A stretch of 64,000 nucleotides of DNA from positions 11,335,501 to 11,399,500 of the forward strand of contig NZ_AP024745.1 of the NCBI RefSeq assembly GCF_019704555.1, written 5' to 3'. The notes beneath the pieces are model-generated. The model was not told the DNA's origin and did no database searches. It saw nothing but the letters and a program-made list of their open reading frames with translations. The DNA comes from Actinoplanes sp. L3-i22. Its GTDB lineage: Bacteria; Actinomycetota; Actinomycetes; Mycobacteriales; Micromonosporaceae. The first letter of the stretch is position 1. Every line of letters begins with the position of its first letter. A program made the translations under genes and the position numbers. This document shows, one piece after another, positions 1 through 7,969 of this stretch.

Positions 1-176
1 GGATGACCGTCGGAGCGGCGCGCACCGACCGGCAGTTGATCGGGACGGTGGTCGCGGCGACGTACATCGTGCTGGTGGCGCTCTGCTTCGCGTACTTCTA
101 TCCGGTCTTCGTGGGCAAGACCATGCCGTACGACGACTGGTCCATCCGCATGTGGCTGGGCAGTCGCTGGATCTGA
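1..176 (+). CDS. Protein O-mannosyltransferase, C-terminus (partial)
   Basis: Only the last 58 codons are inside the window; the reading frame begins at base 3 and stops with TGA at 174-176. The peptide has one hydrophobic helix (LIGTVVAATYIVLVALCFAY) followed by a short tail ending YPVFVGKTMPYDDW, then MWLGSRWI. This tail resembles the C-terminus of actinobacterial dolichyl-phosphate-mannose-protein mannosyltransferases (GT39, Pmt), membrane enzymes that O-mannosylate secreted proteins. The assignment rests on the tail alone, because the catalytic N-terminal part is outside the window. A strong hairpin terminator follows 17 bases after the stop. Confidence 0.7.
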   Translation, partial: MTVGAARTDRQLIGTVVAATYIVLVALCFAYFYPVFVGKTMPYDDWSIRMWLGSRWI

Positions 177-192
177 TCCGGCCCCGCACGGA

Positions 193-220
193 CGAAGCCC
201 GGCGTTTTCGCCGGGCTTCG
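193..220 (+). terminator. Intrinsic-type hairpin terminator
   Basis: A perfect 12-bp stem (CGAAGCCCGGCG / CGCCGGGCTTCG) closes a TTTT loop, 17 bases after the mannosyltransferase stop. There is no long T tract, as is common in high-GC actinobacteria. Confidence 0.8.
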
Positions 221-758
221 TGGCTTTCAGGGGATCTTTACGGACTTGGCCGGTGCATCGATCTTTGCACCTTTTCGCTGATCACGGCGCATCCGCTCGG
301 TGATCACAGAACGCCCGGACCGGACACGGGCGGAAAATAGGGCGCGCCCCGATCGCCTGCCACGGGGGAAGCGGGCGATAGGGGCGCGCAAGATGCAGCT
401 TAACGAGCCTGGATGAGCGGCACAACGGGTGTCCGCCACGGATTGCCGTGTCGATGCCAGCATCCCAGCGATTCGGACAATATGCTCTTTTTACATTAAC
501 ATCGCATATCCGCTCATGAATACGATTCAACTCCAGGGTCAGGAATGCGACAGCAAATAGATCCGAATTCTGGCGTAACGTATTCGGCCCGTGAGTCGCA
601 CCGCAGCTCAGCGGATCGAGGGTCGCCCGACATACATGAGTCGCCACCGGGTCAAATCACTGGGCTCGGCATTTCGTCCCTTTTCGGGGGATCAGTCGGC
701 CATCACCCTTATAGGTGACAAGCGCCAAGATCGCGATAAATGTTCTTAAGCTCGCCGC
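221..758. other. Long intergenic region upstream of matAB-like pair
   Basis: These 538 bases hold no convincing gene. Bases about 475-620 are clearly richer in A+T than the surroundings, which suggests a promoter or regulatory zone for the genes starting at 759. A short palindrome, TCACC-N6-GGTGA, lies at 703-718, about 40 bases before the GTG start. It could be an operator, but I cannot assign a regulator. Confidence 0.4.
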
Positions 759-1454
759 GTGACAACGCAGGAGCACCAACACCAACAGACCGCCGACCAG
801 CGAATTCCGGACACGGAAGTGATCGCCGTTGCGACGCCGGCTCCGGTGTTCGTCGACTCCACCGGGCGACGGAGCCGCATGCTCCGCCGGATCGCGCTGG
901 CGTTCGGCATCCTCGTCGTCTCCTACGGCGGGCTGGTCAGCATCAGCCTGGCCGGCGGCCCGGTGAGTTCGAGCGCCGTGCTGCCGCTGCCCGGCCTGGA
1001 TGACGACGAGAAGGCCGATCCGGTGCCGCCCCGGCCCGGACCGGCCCCGGCGGCGATCCCGTCGAGCACGCCGGCCCGGGCGCCGGTGGAGTCGACCGGC
1101 AACCCGGCCCGGCAGCCGGCCCGGCCGGCGAGCGTGACCGCCAAGCCGGCCGCGTCCACCAAGCCGGCGGCGACCAAGGCGCCGACCAAGGCGGCCACCA
1201 AGCCGACCCCGGCCAAGACGACGCCCACCCCGGCCGTCACCACGACCAAGCCCACCGAGTCGACCACCACCCCGGCGACCACCGAGCCGGCCACCACCAA
1301 GGCGCCCGACCCGGCGCCGCCGGCCCCGCCGGTCACCACGAAGAGCACCACCAGGAGTGAGCCGACCGCGCTGCCCACGCTCGCGCCGGTGCTCGGTGCC
1401 GATCCGGCCGACAACGACTCGCCCGGGCCCTCGTCGTCAGGGGCCTCGGCGTGA
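759..1454 (+). CDS. Membrane-anchored Pro/Thr/Ala-rich protein, MatA-like position
   Basis: The 231-residue protein has a cytoplasmic N-terminus (1-40), one membrane helix (about 45-66) and a long extracellular tail rich in Ala, Pro, Thr and Lys (about 95-215) with repeated KPA/TKA/TTKP motifs. That tail looks like a disordered wall-spanning linker. It starts with GTG, and its stop overlaps the GTG of the next gene by four bases (GTGA), so the two are translationally coupled. A small membrane protein coupled to a NodB-glycosyltransferase fusion is the arrangement recalled for Streptomyces matAB, which makes a PNAG-like surface glycan. Calling it MatA rests on position and topology. The low-complexity tail would not give reliable homology by itself. 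Confidence 0.6.
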   Translation: MTTQEHQHQQTADQRIPDTEVIAVATPAPVFVDSTGRRSRMLRRIALAFGILVVSYGGLVSISLAGGPVSSSAVLPLPGLDDDEKADPVPPRPGPAPAAIPSSTPARAPVESTGNPARQPARPASVTAKPAASTKPAATKAPTKAATKPTPAKTTPTPAVTTTKPTESTTTPATTEPATTKAPDPAPPAPPVTTKSTTRSEPTALPTLAPVLGADPADNDSPGPSSSGASA

Positions 1455-3823
1455 GCCGTAACCGGGGCCGCAGCCGCCGGCGCATCCTGCCCCGGCCCCG
1501 GGTGATGCTCGCCTCGCTGCTGCTCGGGCTCTTCGTCGCGGTGCTCGTGGTGCAGGCGTACATCAACTCCGAGTTCACCGCCGACCACAAGGAGACCGAG
1601 GTCGGCGACCAGGCCGGCGTGCCGTTGTCGATCCGCGGCGGGGGGCCGATCATCAACACCACCGGCGGGCAGGAGAGCACCAGCCGCCTGCCGGACCGCA
1701 CCATCGCGCTCACCTTCGACGACGGCCCCGACCCCACGTGGACCCCGAAGGTGCTGGAGGTGCTGCGGGAGAACGACGCCCACGGCACGTTCTTCGTGGT
1801 CGGCTCGCAGGTCGCCCGGCACCCGGCGCTGGCCAAGGACATCGTCACCGACGGCAACGAGCTGGGCCTGCACACGTTCACGCACCCGAACATGCAGCTG
1901 CTTGCCCCGTGGCGGCGGCACCTGGAGCTGTCCCAGAACCAGACGGCCATCGCCCGGGCCACCGGCGTGCACACCAACCTGGCCCGGTTCCCGTACTCGT
2001 CGAAGGCCGACGCGATCGACGAGACCAACTGGAAGATCGTCAAGGAGGCCGGCCAGGCCGGCTACCTGGTCGTCGTCAACGACCTGGACAGCGAGGACTG
2101 GCAGCGCCCCGGGATCGACCAGATCCTGCACAACGCGATGCCGGCCGGCGAGAGCTCGGCGATCATCCTGTTCCACGACGCCGGCGGCGACCGCGCGCAG
2201 ACCGTCGCGGCGCTGGGCAAGTTCATCCCGATGATGAAGGCCCGCGGCTACCGGTTCACCACCGTCACCGAGGGCCTGAACCTGGGCATCGAGGAGCAGG
2301 CCGCGGCGGTCAAGGAGGGCCGGGCGCCGGAGAGCACCTCGGTCATCCCGACCCTGCCGGAGAACCCGCCCGCGGCCCGCGGCGACGAGTGGCGCGGCGC
2401 CGGGCTGATCTGGACCGTACGCCTGGCCGACGGCCTGGTCACCGTCGTCGCGGCGCTGTTCGTCGTGGTCGGGCTGCTGACCATCGGCCGGACCGCGCTG
2501 CTGTTGCTGCTCGCCACCCGGCACGCCCGGCAACGACGGAAGGCGAGCTGGAGCTGGGGCCCACCGGTCACCGACCCGGTCTCGGTGATCGTGCCCGCCT
2601 ACAACGAGAAGGAGGGCATCGAGGCCGCCGTCCGCTCGCTGGCGCTCGGCGACTACCCGGTGATCGAGGTGGTGGTCGTCGACGACGGCTCCACCGACGG
2701 CACCGCCGACATCGTGGACCAGTTGCGCCTGCCCAACGTCCGGGTGGTCCGGGTCCCCAACGGCGGCAAGCCCAACGCGCTGAACACCGGCATCGCGCTG
2801 GCCCGGCACGACCTGATCGTCACCGTCGACGGCGACACGATCTTCGAGGAGGACTCGATCCGCCGGCTGGTCCAGCCGTTCGCCGACCCGACGGTCGGCG
2901 CGGTGGCCGGCAACGTCAAGGTCGGCAACCGGTCCAGCCTGGTCGCGACGTGGCAGCACATCGAGTACGTGATCGGCTTCAACCTGGACCGCCGGCTGTA
3001 CGAGACGCTGAACTGCATGCCGACCGTGCCCGGCGCGATCGGCGCGTTCCGCCGCGAGGCGCTGACCAAGGTCGGCGGGGTCAGCGACGAGACGCTCGCC
3101 GAGGACACCGACGTCACCATGGCGATGTGCCGGGAAGGCTGGCGGGTCGTCTACGAGGAGCACGCCAAGGCGTGGACCGAGGCGCCGACGACGCTGGAGC
3201 AGCTCTACCGCCAGCGGTACCGATGGAGCTACGGGACCATGCAGGCGATGTGGAAGCACCGCCGGGCGCTGTTCGACAAGGGCCCGTCCGGGCGCTTCGG
3301 CCGGGTCGGCCTGCCGTTCCTCGCGCTGTTCGGGGTGGCGCTGCCGATGCTCGCGCCGGTCGTCGACATCATGCTCGTCTACGGTCTGGTCTTCTGGGAG
3401 CTGCAGGAGACCCTGATCGCCTGGCTCGGCATGCTGGCGCTGCAGCTGTTCACCGCCGCGGTGGCGTTCCGCTTCGACCGGGAGCCGCTCAAGCCGCTCT
3501 GGCGTCTGCCGTTGCAGCAGTTCGCCTACCGCCAGCTGATGTACCTGGTGCTGATCCAGAGCGCGACCACCGCGATGACCGGCGGGCGGCTGCGCTGGCA
3601 CAAGCTGAACCGGACCGGGCTGACCGCACAGCCGGCCACGCCCCCACCGCCGCCCCCGGCCCCGACCCCGGCCCCGCCGCCGGCGGCCAGTGCACCGGTG
3701 GCCCCGGCCGTGGACAGCTGGCCGCCCACCGTGCGGGAGGTGCCCCGGCAGCAGCAGCCGATGGGCCGGGCGTCCGCCCCGCCGACCACTCCGGCGGTGC
3801 CGTCCCGGGCCTACCGGGATTGA
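1451..3823 (+). CDS. Bifunctional NodB deacetylase / GT2 synthase (MatB-like)
   Basis: This 790-residue membrane protein appears to polymerise and deacetylate a surface amino-sugar glycan. After a membrane helix (17-38) comes a NodB-type deacetylase domain with the metal motif TFDDGPD (Asp90/Asp91), HTFTH (His141/His145) and a late FHDAGG motif. A second helix follows (about 322-356), then a processive family-2 glycosyltransferase with VSVIVPAYNE, VVDDGSTDGT, the DGD motif (TVDGDT), an ED motif (LAEDTDV) and QRYRWSYG, the counterpart of QxxRW. Further membrane segments and a Pro-rich cytoplasmic tail (about 735-790) close it. NodB-GT2 fusions coupled to a small membrane protein match Streptomyces MatB, which drives mycelial aggregation by making PNAG-like polymer. 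The substrate is inferred. All residues needed for both activities seem present. Confidence 0.88.
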   Translation: MSRNRGRSRRRILPRPRVMLASLLLGLFVAVLVVQAYINSEFTADHKETEVGDQAGVPLSIRGGGPIINTTGGQESTSRLPDRTIALTFDDGPDPTWTPKVLEVLRENDAHGTFFVVGSQVARHPALAKDIVTDGNELGLHTFTHPNMQLLAPWRRHLELSQNQTAIARATGVHTNLARFPYSSKADAIDETNWKIVKEAGQAGYLVVVNDLDSEDWQRPGIDQILHNAMPAGESSAIILFHDAGGDRAQTVAALGKFIPMMKARGYRFTTVTEGLNLGIEEQAAAVKEGRAPESTSVIPTLPENPPAARGDEWRGAGLIWTVRLADGLVTVVAALFVVVGLLTIGRTALLLLLATRHARQRRKASWSWGPPVTDPVSVIVPAYNEKEGIEAAVRSLALGDYPVIEVVVVDDGSTDGTADIVDQLRLPNVRVVRVPNGGKPNALNTGIALARHDLIVTVDGDTIFEEDSIRRLVQPFADPTVGAVAGNVKVGNRSSLVATWQHIEYVIGFNLDRRLYETLNCMPTVPGAIGAFRREALTKVGGVSDETLAEDTDVTMAMCREGWRVVYEEHAKAWTEAPTTLEQLYRQRYRWSYGTMQAMWKHRRALFDKGPSGRFGRVGLPFLALFGVALPMLAPVVDIMLVYGLVFWELQETLIAWLGMLALQLFTAAVAFRFDREPLKPLWRLPLQQFAYRQLMYLVLIQSATTAMTGGRLRWHKLNRTGLTAQPATPPPPPPAPTPAPPPAASAPVAPAVDSWPPTVREVPRQQQPMGRASAPPTTPAVPSRAYRD

Positions 3824-3831
3824 AAGAGCCA

Positions 3832-3872
3832 CGCCCGCGTCCCATCGACCTGCAGCCGGTGGGACGCGGGCG
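3832..3872 (+). terminator. Hairpin terminator between convergent genes
   Basis: A perfect 13-bp stem (CGCCCGCGTCCCA / TGGGACGCGGGCG) with a 15-base loop is followed by TTTCTAT. It lies between the matB-like gene and the convergent kinase-like gene and probably serves both. Confidence 0.75.
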
Positions 3873-3875
3873 TTT

Positions 3876-5120
3876 CTATGCCACTGCCAGATCCCGGAGC
3901 AGCTCGTCCGGCGTCATGTCGGCGTACGGGAACACCACGTGCAGTGACGTCCCGTCCCCGGGCCGGTCGGAGAGCGCCACCGTCGCGTGGTGCGCGTCCA
4001 GGATCCGCTTCGCCACGGCCAGCCCGCGGTCCGGGCCGGGCACGTCAGCGGGGTTCGCGATCGCGCCGTAGTACAGGTGCGGGAACAGGTCCGGGCGCAG
4101 CCCGTCGGGCAGGTCCATGTCGTCCAGGCGCACGGTCGGCCCGGACTCCATCTCGGTGCCGACCCGGACCCGGCCGCCCTCCGGTGTGTACTTCACCGCG
4201 GCGAACAGCAGATGGGTCAGCACCTGCTCGAGCCGGACCGGGTCGGCGATGATCGGCAGCGACGGGCCGCCGGCCTGGTTCAGGATCCAGATGTGCTTGC
4301 TGGCCGCGATCGGGCGGACCGCCTCCACGGCCCGCTGCGTCACCCGGGTCAGGTCGCACTGGCGCATGTGCAGGCTGTCCCCGCCCAGCCCGGCCTCGGC
4401 CATCTGGGTCAGGTGCTCGATCAGCTCCCGGAAGCCCCGGCAGTGCGCGGCGGCGGCCCGCCCGACCAGATCGGCCAGCTCGGCGTCGTGGTAGCCGGTG
4501 TGGCCGAGGTTGTCGAGATACGACCCGATCAGCCGCAGTGACGAACGCAACTCCCCGCCGACCAGTCCGGCGATATCGTCCTTGTGGCGCTCCAACTCCT
4601 GGAGCCGGGCCGTCGTGTTGGCCAGCGCGTACGCGTACCGCCGCAACTCCAGCTGGGCGGTCACCTGCCGGGCCAGCGCGCGCAGCGCTTGCTGCTGCTC
4701 CATGGCCAGCCGGCGCGGCTCGGTGTCCATCACGCAGAGCGTGCCGAGCGCGAACCCGTCGGTGGTCATCAGCGGCGCCCCGGCGTAGAACCGGACCCCG
4801 TCAGAAGCGGTCACCGCCGGGTTGTCGGCGAAGCGCAGGTCGGCCCGCGCGTCCGGCACCATCAGCAGATCCCGGCCGAGGATCGCGTGCGCGCAGAACG
4901 ACACTTCGCGGGTGGTCTCGATGAAATCCGAGCCGGTCCTGGCCTTGGCCCACTGCCGATCCGCGTCGACCAGGCTGACCATGGCCATCGGCGTCTCACA
5001 GACACTCGCGGCCAGCGCGACGATGTCGTCGAAGTCCTTCTCCGGCGGGCTGTCCAGGATGTCGAGCGAGTAGAGCGCGGCCAGCCGCTCGATCTCGTTG
5101 TCGGGTAGCGGTGCTTTCAT
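3876..5120 (-). CDS. GAF-domain protein with degenerate histidine-kinase core
   Basis: The 414-residue soluble protein has an N-terminal GAF domain (about 20-160, with the AMVSLVDADRQW and FCAHAIL signatures of sensor GAFs), then a DHp-like helix pair (about 180-240) and a GHKL ATPase-like region (about 270-405). The catalytic features are lost. At the phosphoacceptor position of the usual SHELRTPL motif the sequence reads GGELRSSL (Gly189 for His). The N-box reads HLLFAAVKYT (Ala307 for the Mg-binding Asn). No DxGxG box is visible where DDMDLPDGL stands. It is therefore probably a non-catalytic sensor or scaffold. ATG at 5120 is chosen because GGAGG lies 8 bases upstream; a GTG nine bases earlier directly abuts the Shine-Dalgarno sequence. 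Confidence 0.8.
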   Translation of the reverse strand: MKAPLPDNEIERLAALYSLDILDSPPEKDFDDIVALAASVCETPMAMVSLVDADRQWAKARTGSDFIETTREVSFCAHAILGRDLLMVPDARADLRFADNPAVTASDGVRFYAGAPLMTTDGFALGTLCVMDTEPRRLAMEQQQALRALARQVTAQLELRRYAYALANTTARLQELERHKDDIAGLVGGELRSSLRLIGSYLDNLGHTGYHDAELADLVGRAAAAHCRGFRELIEHLTQMAEAGLGGDSLHMRQCDLTRVTQRAVEAVRPIAASKHIWILNQAGGPSLPIIADPVRLEQVLTHLLFAAVKYTPEGGRVRVGTEMESGPTVRLDDMDLPDGLRPDLFPHLYYGAIANPADVPGPDRGLAVAKRILDAHHATVALSDRPGDGTSLHVVFPYADMTPDELLRDLAVA

Positions 5121-5263
5121 TACGGTCACCTCCGAGACTTGCTACAGAGGTATCACGCAAAAGTAGCGTCCTTCACATTTCGCCCAAATCCCGCGTCGAA
5201 CTGGTGTGACTTTGGCCGACGCGCCACTGATCACTCAAGGTCACGGCCGTATGCTTCGCGGCC

Positions 5264-5776
5264 ATGAACACCGACGAGTTCGCGTGCGGCACGTGCGGCT
5301 CGACACACAGCGGCCCACCGCTGAGCTTCGCCGCACCGGCCCCGGACTTCTGGCTCCCGGAACTGGCCGAGGCCGAAGGTTGCCTGCTGGACACCGATCT
5401 GTGCGTGATCAGCGGCGAGCGGTTCTTCATCCGCGGCCTGATCGAGCTGCCCGTCTGGGACACCGGCGACGTCTTCACCTACAGCATGTGGGTCTCGCTG
5501 AGCCGCCCGAACTTCACCCGGGCCGTCGACGTCTGGGAGTCCGCCGGGCGGGAGAACGAGCCCCCGTACTTCGGCTGGCTCTCCAACGAGATCGCCGGCT
5601 ACGAGCCGACGACCCTCAACCTCAAGACCAACGTCCACACCCGCGCCGTCGGCCAGCCCCCATACATCGAGCTGGAGCCGACCGGCCACCCCCTCGCCAT
5701 CGAACAGCGCGCCGGAATCTTCCGCGCCCGGGTCGAGGAGATCGCCAGCTTCCACCTCCACCGCGACCAGATCTGA
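5264..5776 (+). CDS. DUF2199 domain protein
   Basis: The 170-residue soluble protein begins with FACGTCGSTHSGPP, a single CxxC knuckle typical of DUF2199 proteins. It continues with the conserved stretches DTDLCVISGERFFIRG and FGWLSNEIAGY. The function of the family is unknown. The gene stands alone: upstream is the divergent kinase-like gene and downstream is an interspersed repeat. The start at ATG 5264 immediately precedes the conserved zinc-knuckle region, so little of the N-terminus could be missing. Confidence 0.8.
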   Translation: MNTDEFACGTCGSTHSGPPLSFAAPAPDFWLPELAEAEGCLLDTDLCVISGERFFIRGLIELPVWDTGDVFTYSMWVSLSRPNFTRAVDVWESAGRENEPPYFGWLSNEIAGYEPTTLNLKTNVHTRAVGQPPYIELEPTGHPLAIEQRAGIFRARVEEIASFHLHRDQI

Positions 5777-5782
5777 AACCCT

Positions 5783-5922
5783 CAAGATCTTTTTTGCCTC
5801 GGTCCGCCGGGGTACAGATCGTCGCTCCCGCGGGGACCCTTCCGGTCTTCGCAGGGCGCTGGCGCGCCCAAAACGCAAAGCCCTACAGGGCGACGTCCGA
5901 GGGTGGGCACGGTCTACCCCAA
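5783..5922 (+). repeat. Interspersed 140-bp structured repeat, copy 1 (subtype A)
   Basis: This copy shares an ordered set of blocks with copies at 6280, 46929 and 51303: TTTTTGCCTCGG, then a 15-base subtype module (TCCGCCGGGGTACAG), then ATCGTCGCTCCCGCGGGG, then a hairpin block, then AGGGCGACGTCCGAGGGTGG. In this copy the outer hairpin stem (5844-5852 with 5875-5883) has two mismatches, so it seems partly decayed. It lies six bases after the DUF2199 stop. No terminal inverted repeats or target-site duplications are evident. Confidence 0.85.
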
Positions 5923-5983
5923 AACCCCGGCCGGCAGCCCCCGCGTGACAGCAAGACCGCCTCGCGGACATCGGCGTGACAGC

Positions 5984-6017
5984 AAAAAGGCTGCCTCGGG
6001 AAGACCCGAAACAGCCT
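5984..6017 (-). terminator. Intrinsic terminator of tRNA-Ala
   Basis: Read on the minus strand just after the tRNA, AGGCTG and CGGG pair with CCCG and CAGCCT around a small internal loop. The hairpin is followed by a run of five T residues, a classic intrinsic terminator. It is one of the few here with a true T tract. Confidence 0.8.
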
Positions 6018-6025
6018 AAAGATTT

Positions 6026-6102
6026 TGGTGGAGCTGTGGGGATTTGAACCCCAGACCCCCTCGATGCGAACGAGGTGCGCTACCAGACTGCGCCACAGCC
6101 CC
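6026..6102 (-). tRNA. tRNA-Ala (anticodon CGC)
   Basis: The minus strand reads GGGGCTGTGGCGCAG at the 5' end and closes with an encoded CCA. The acceptor stem pairs fully with the G3-U70 wobble that identifies alanine tRNAs. The anticodon stem CCTCG/CGAGG encloses the loop TTCGCAT, giving anticodon CGC for the GCG codon. The T arm reads CTGGGGTTCAAATCCCCAG. Length is 77 nt including CCA. It stands between two inverted copies of the interspersed repeat. Confidence 0.97.
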
Positions 6103-6279
6103 TGGTCGGTCCTCGGTGAGGCCTTCACCGTGGAACCTCCGAAAGGCTAACAGGTCCCCCGCCACCCCCGCGAACCACCCCTCCGAAAAACCCGACACCG
6201 TCCGCACACCGCAGAGCTTCCGCACAGAGCCGACCCCACGCCGCAGACCATTCCAAGGGTGGCCGGTGCCGGTTTTTAG

Positions 6280-6420
6280 GACCGCAACCACCCTCGGACG
6301 TCGCCCTGGAGGGCTTCGCGTTCAGGGCGCGCCAGCGCCCTGCGAAGCCCGGAAGGGTCCCCGCGGGAGCGACGATCAGTTATTGGCCGCAGCCGAGGCA
6401 ATAAAGCTCTTGAACTTGAT
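6280..6420 (-). repeat. Interspersed 140-bp structured repeat, copy 2 (subtype B)
   Basis: This copy is inverted relative to copy 1. On the plus strand the order is ACCGCAACCACCC, CGGACGTCGCCC, hairpin, GGGTCCCCGCGGGAGCGAC, the subtype-B module (CAGTTATTGGCCGCAG) and CCGAGGCAATAAA. The hairpin outer stem is perfect: GGGCTTCGC (6311-6319) with GCGAAGCCC (6342-6350), plus an inner stem AGGGCGC/GCGCCCT. Confidence 0.88.
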
Positions 6421-6462
6421 CCGCAACGGCGGAAATCGCACGCCGCGCGGTGTCCTAGCTGG

Positions 6463-7221
6463 TCAGGCCGTGTGGTTGCGGCCGCCGGCCTCGTAGGGGC
6501 GGCCGCGCAGACCGCCGCGCCGGCGGTAGGAGACCGAGCCGCCGTTGGCCGCGACCGGCAGGTCGGACGGTTCGCGGTCGAGGCCCATCGCCGCACGCCG
6601 GACCGCTTCCTTCTGGGCGGTGAGCCGGCGCTGGGCCTCGCGGCGCGCGGCGGCCCGGCGGGCCTGTTCGCGGCGGACCTCGGCCTGGCGGGCGGCCAGC
6701 CACGCCGCCTCGCGGGCCTGGACGCGGCGGCGCCGGCGGTCGATCAGGGCCCGGTTGCGCAGGTGCACCAGGTAGAGCCCGAGGAGCGTGCCGGTGACCG
6801 CGAAACCGATCCAGAAGCCGGGCCCGACGGCCAGCACACCGACCAGCTCGATCGCGTTGAGCAGGGCCAGCGCGGCGAACACCCGGCGGCGGCGGACGAC
6901 CGCGGGAGTTCCGCGGCGGCGCGGCACGCGGCGGTGCGGGCGGCGGCCGGTGACCAGGCGCAGGCGGCGCTGCGGTGGCGGGGTCGCGGATTCACCCGAT
7001 GGGGCGGGCAGCGTAACCGTAACCAGGCGGGCGGGGTTGATCGGTCGGCGTCCGGGCACAGTACGTCGACGGCGCTGGCGTTGGAGCACCCGCGCCGTCG
7101 ACGACGCCCGTTCCGCGGCGAGGCGCTCGGTGGCGTCGTACCGGCGAACCAGCGCCGGGGCGAGGGCGAGCAGCCCGGCCGCGGCGAGGACGGCGAGGAG
7201 CACCGAGGTCGGCACCCTCAC
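6463..7221 (-). CDS. sepX: SepX/GlpR-type divisome membrane protein
   Basis: The 252-residue protein has an N-terminal membrane helix (about 4-24), a basic low-complexity linker, two closely spaced helices (about 114-130 and 134-153) and a C-terminal Arg/Ala-rich coiled coil (about 160-215). This topology, and its place last in a galU-glp-rimJ cluster, match SepX of Streptomyces and GlpR of corynebacteria. Those are Glp partners needed for septum formation. The primary sequence is biased (Arg, Ala), so the call relies on topology plus synteny. Start: GTG 7221 follows AAAGGGGTGAG closely. A second GTG at 7215 is better spaced from GGGGTGAG and may be the true start. Confidence 0.82.
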   Translation of the reverse strand: MRVPTSVLLAVLAAAGLLALAPALVRRYDATERLAAERASSTARVLQRQRRRRTVPGRRPINPARLVTVTLPAPSGESATPPPQRRLRLVTGRRPHRRVPRRRGTPAVVRRRRVFAALALLNAIELVGVLAVGPGFWIGFAVTGTLLGLYLVHLRNRALIDRRRRRVQAREAAWLAARQAEVRREQARRAAARREAQRRLTAQKEAVRRAAMGLDREPSDLPVAANGGSVSYRRRGGLRGRPYEAGGRNHTA

Positions 7222-7333
7222 CCCTTTCGTTCCGCCACGACAGATCAGAGGAAAAATGACACGACGAATGCGAGGTTACGGGCGGTAGCGGGGATATTTC
7301 GCGCGCCGCGCCGAACCCGTATCGACGCCTAGA

Positions 7334-7969
7334 TCACTTGGCGGCGCGAACGCGCTTCCACCGGGCCAGCAGGCCACCCTCGACGGCTACCTCTTCGCTG
7401 GTCATCGAGTACCCCAGGTGATCGCGCCAGCCGCCGTCGATGTGCATGTAGCGCTGGTGGTACGCCTCCTCGCGGAAGCCCAGCTTCTCCACCACGCGAC
7501 GGCTCGGCCCGTTCTCCGGGCGGATGTTGACCTCGATGCGGTGCAGGCCGCCGGGCCCGAACGCGTGGTCGACGGCGAGTGCCAGCGCGGTCGGGATCAC
7601 GCCGCGGCCGGCCACCCGGTAGTCGACCCAGTAGCCCGCGTACGCCGACGCGAACGCCCGCCGCACGATGTTGCCCAGGTTCACGTGCCCGACCAGGCGT
7701 TCCCGGCCGTCCTCGAGCAGGCAGACGGCGAACGGCATGCTGTCGCCGCGCCGGGCGGCCCGCTTCATGTCGCGGTAGACGTAGCCGTACGCCCGGGTCG
7801 AGTTCATCTCCGCCCACGGTCCGGGCGGCGCCGACTCCCAGGGCGCCAGCCAGGCCTGATTGGCGATCCGCACCTCGGACCAGGCCCGCGCGTCAGAGCG
7901 CTTGTACGGCCGTAGCAACACCGGCCCGTCCGCCAGCACAGCGGGCCAGCCGGGGGTCGCCCCGAGCAT
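7334..7969 (-). CDS. rimJ: GNAT acetyltransferase, RimJ type
   Basis: The 211-residue protein has a GNAT fold of the RimJ/RimL branch, with LLRPYKRSDARAW at the N-terminus, then LVGHVNLGNIVR, AYAGYWVDYRVAGRGV (acetyl-CoA loop) and IRPENGPSRRVVEKLGF, the typical late motif. Family members acetylate the N-terminal amino group of ribosomal proteins or other targets; the substrate here is not known. Its ATG directly abuts the glp stop (no gap), so it is co-translated with glp and galU in the minus-strand cluster. Confidence 0.88.
   Translation of the reverse strand: MLGATPGWPAVLADGPVLLRPYKRSDARAWSEVRIANQAWLAPWESAPPGPWAEMNSTRAYGYVYRDMKRAARRGDSMPFAVCLLEDGRERLVGHVNLGNIVRRAFASAYAGYWVDYRVAGRGVIPTALALAVDHAFGPGGLHRIEVNIRPENGPSRRVVEKLGFREEAYHQRYMHIDGGWRDHLGYSMTSEEVAVEGGLLARWKRVRAAK

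Noticed and set aside
923..3832. A 969-codon open frame on the minus strand opposite matAB
   Set aside because: It is a shadow of the real plus-strand genes: it has no domain motif and is Gly/Arg/Val-biased, as expected from high-GC antisense frames. The same holds for the frames at 10171-12411 (+), 23091-25406 (-), 32841-34652 (-), 48224-50656 (+) and 55734-57968 (+).
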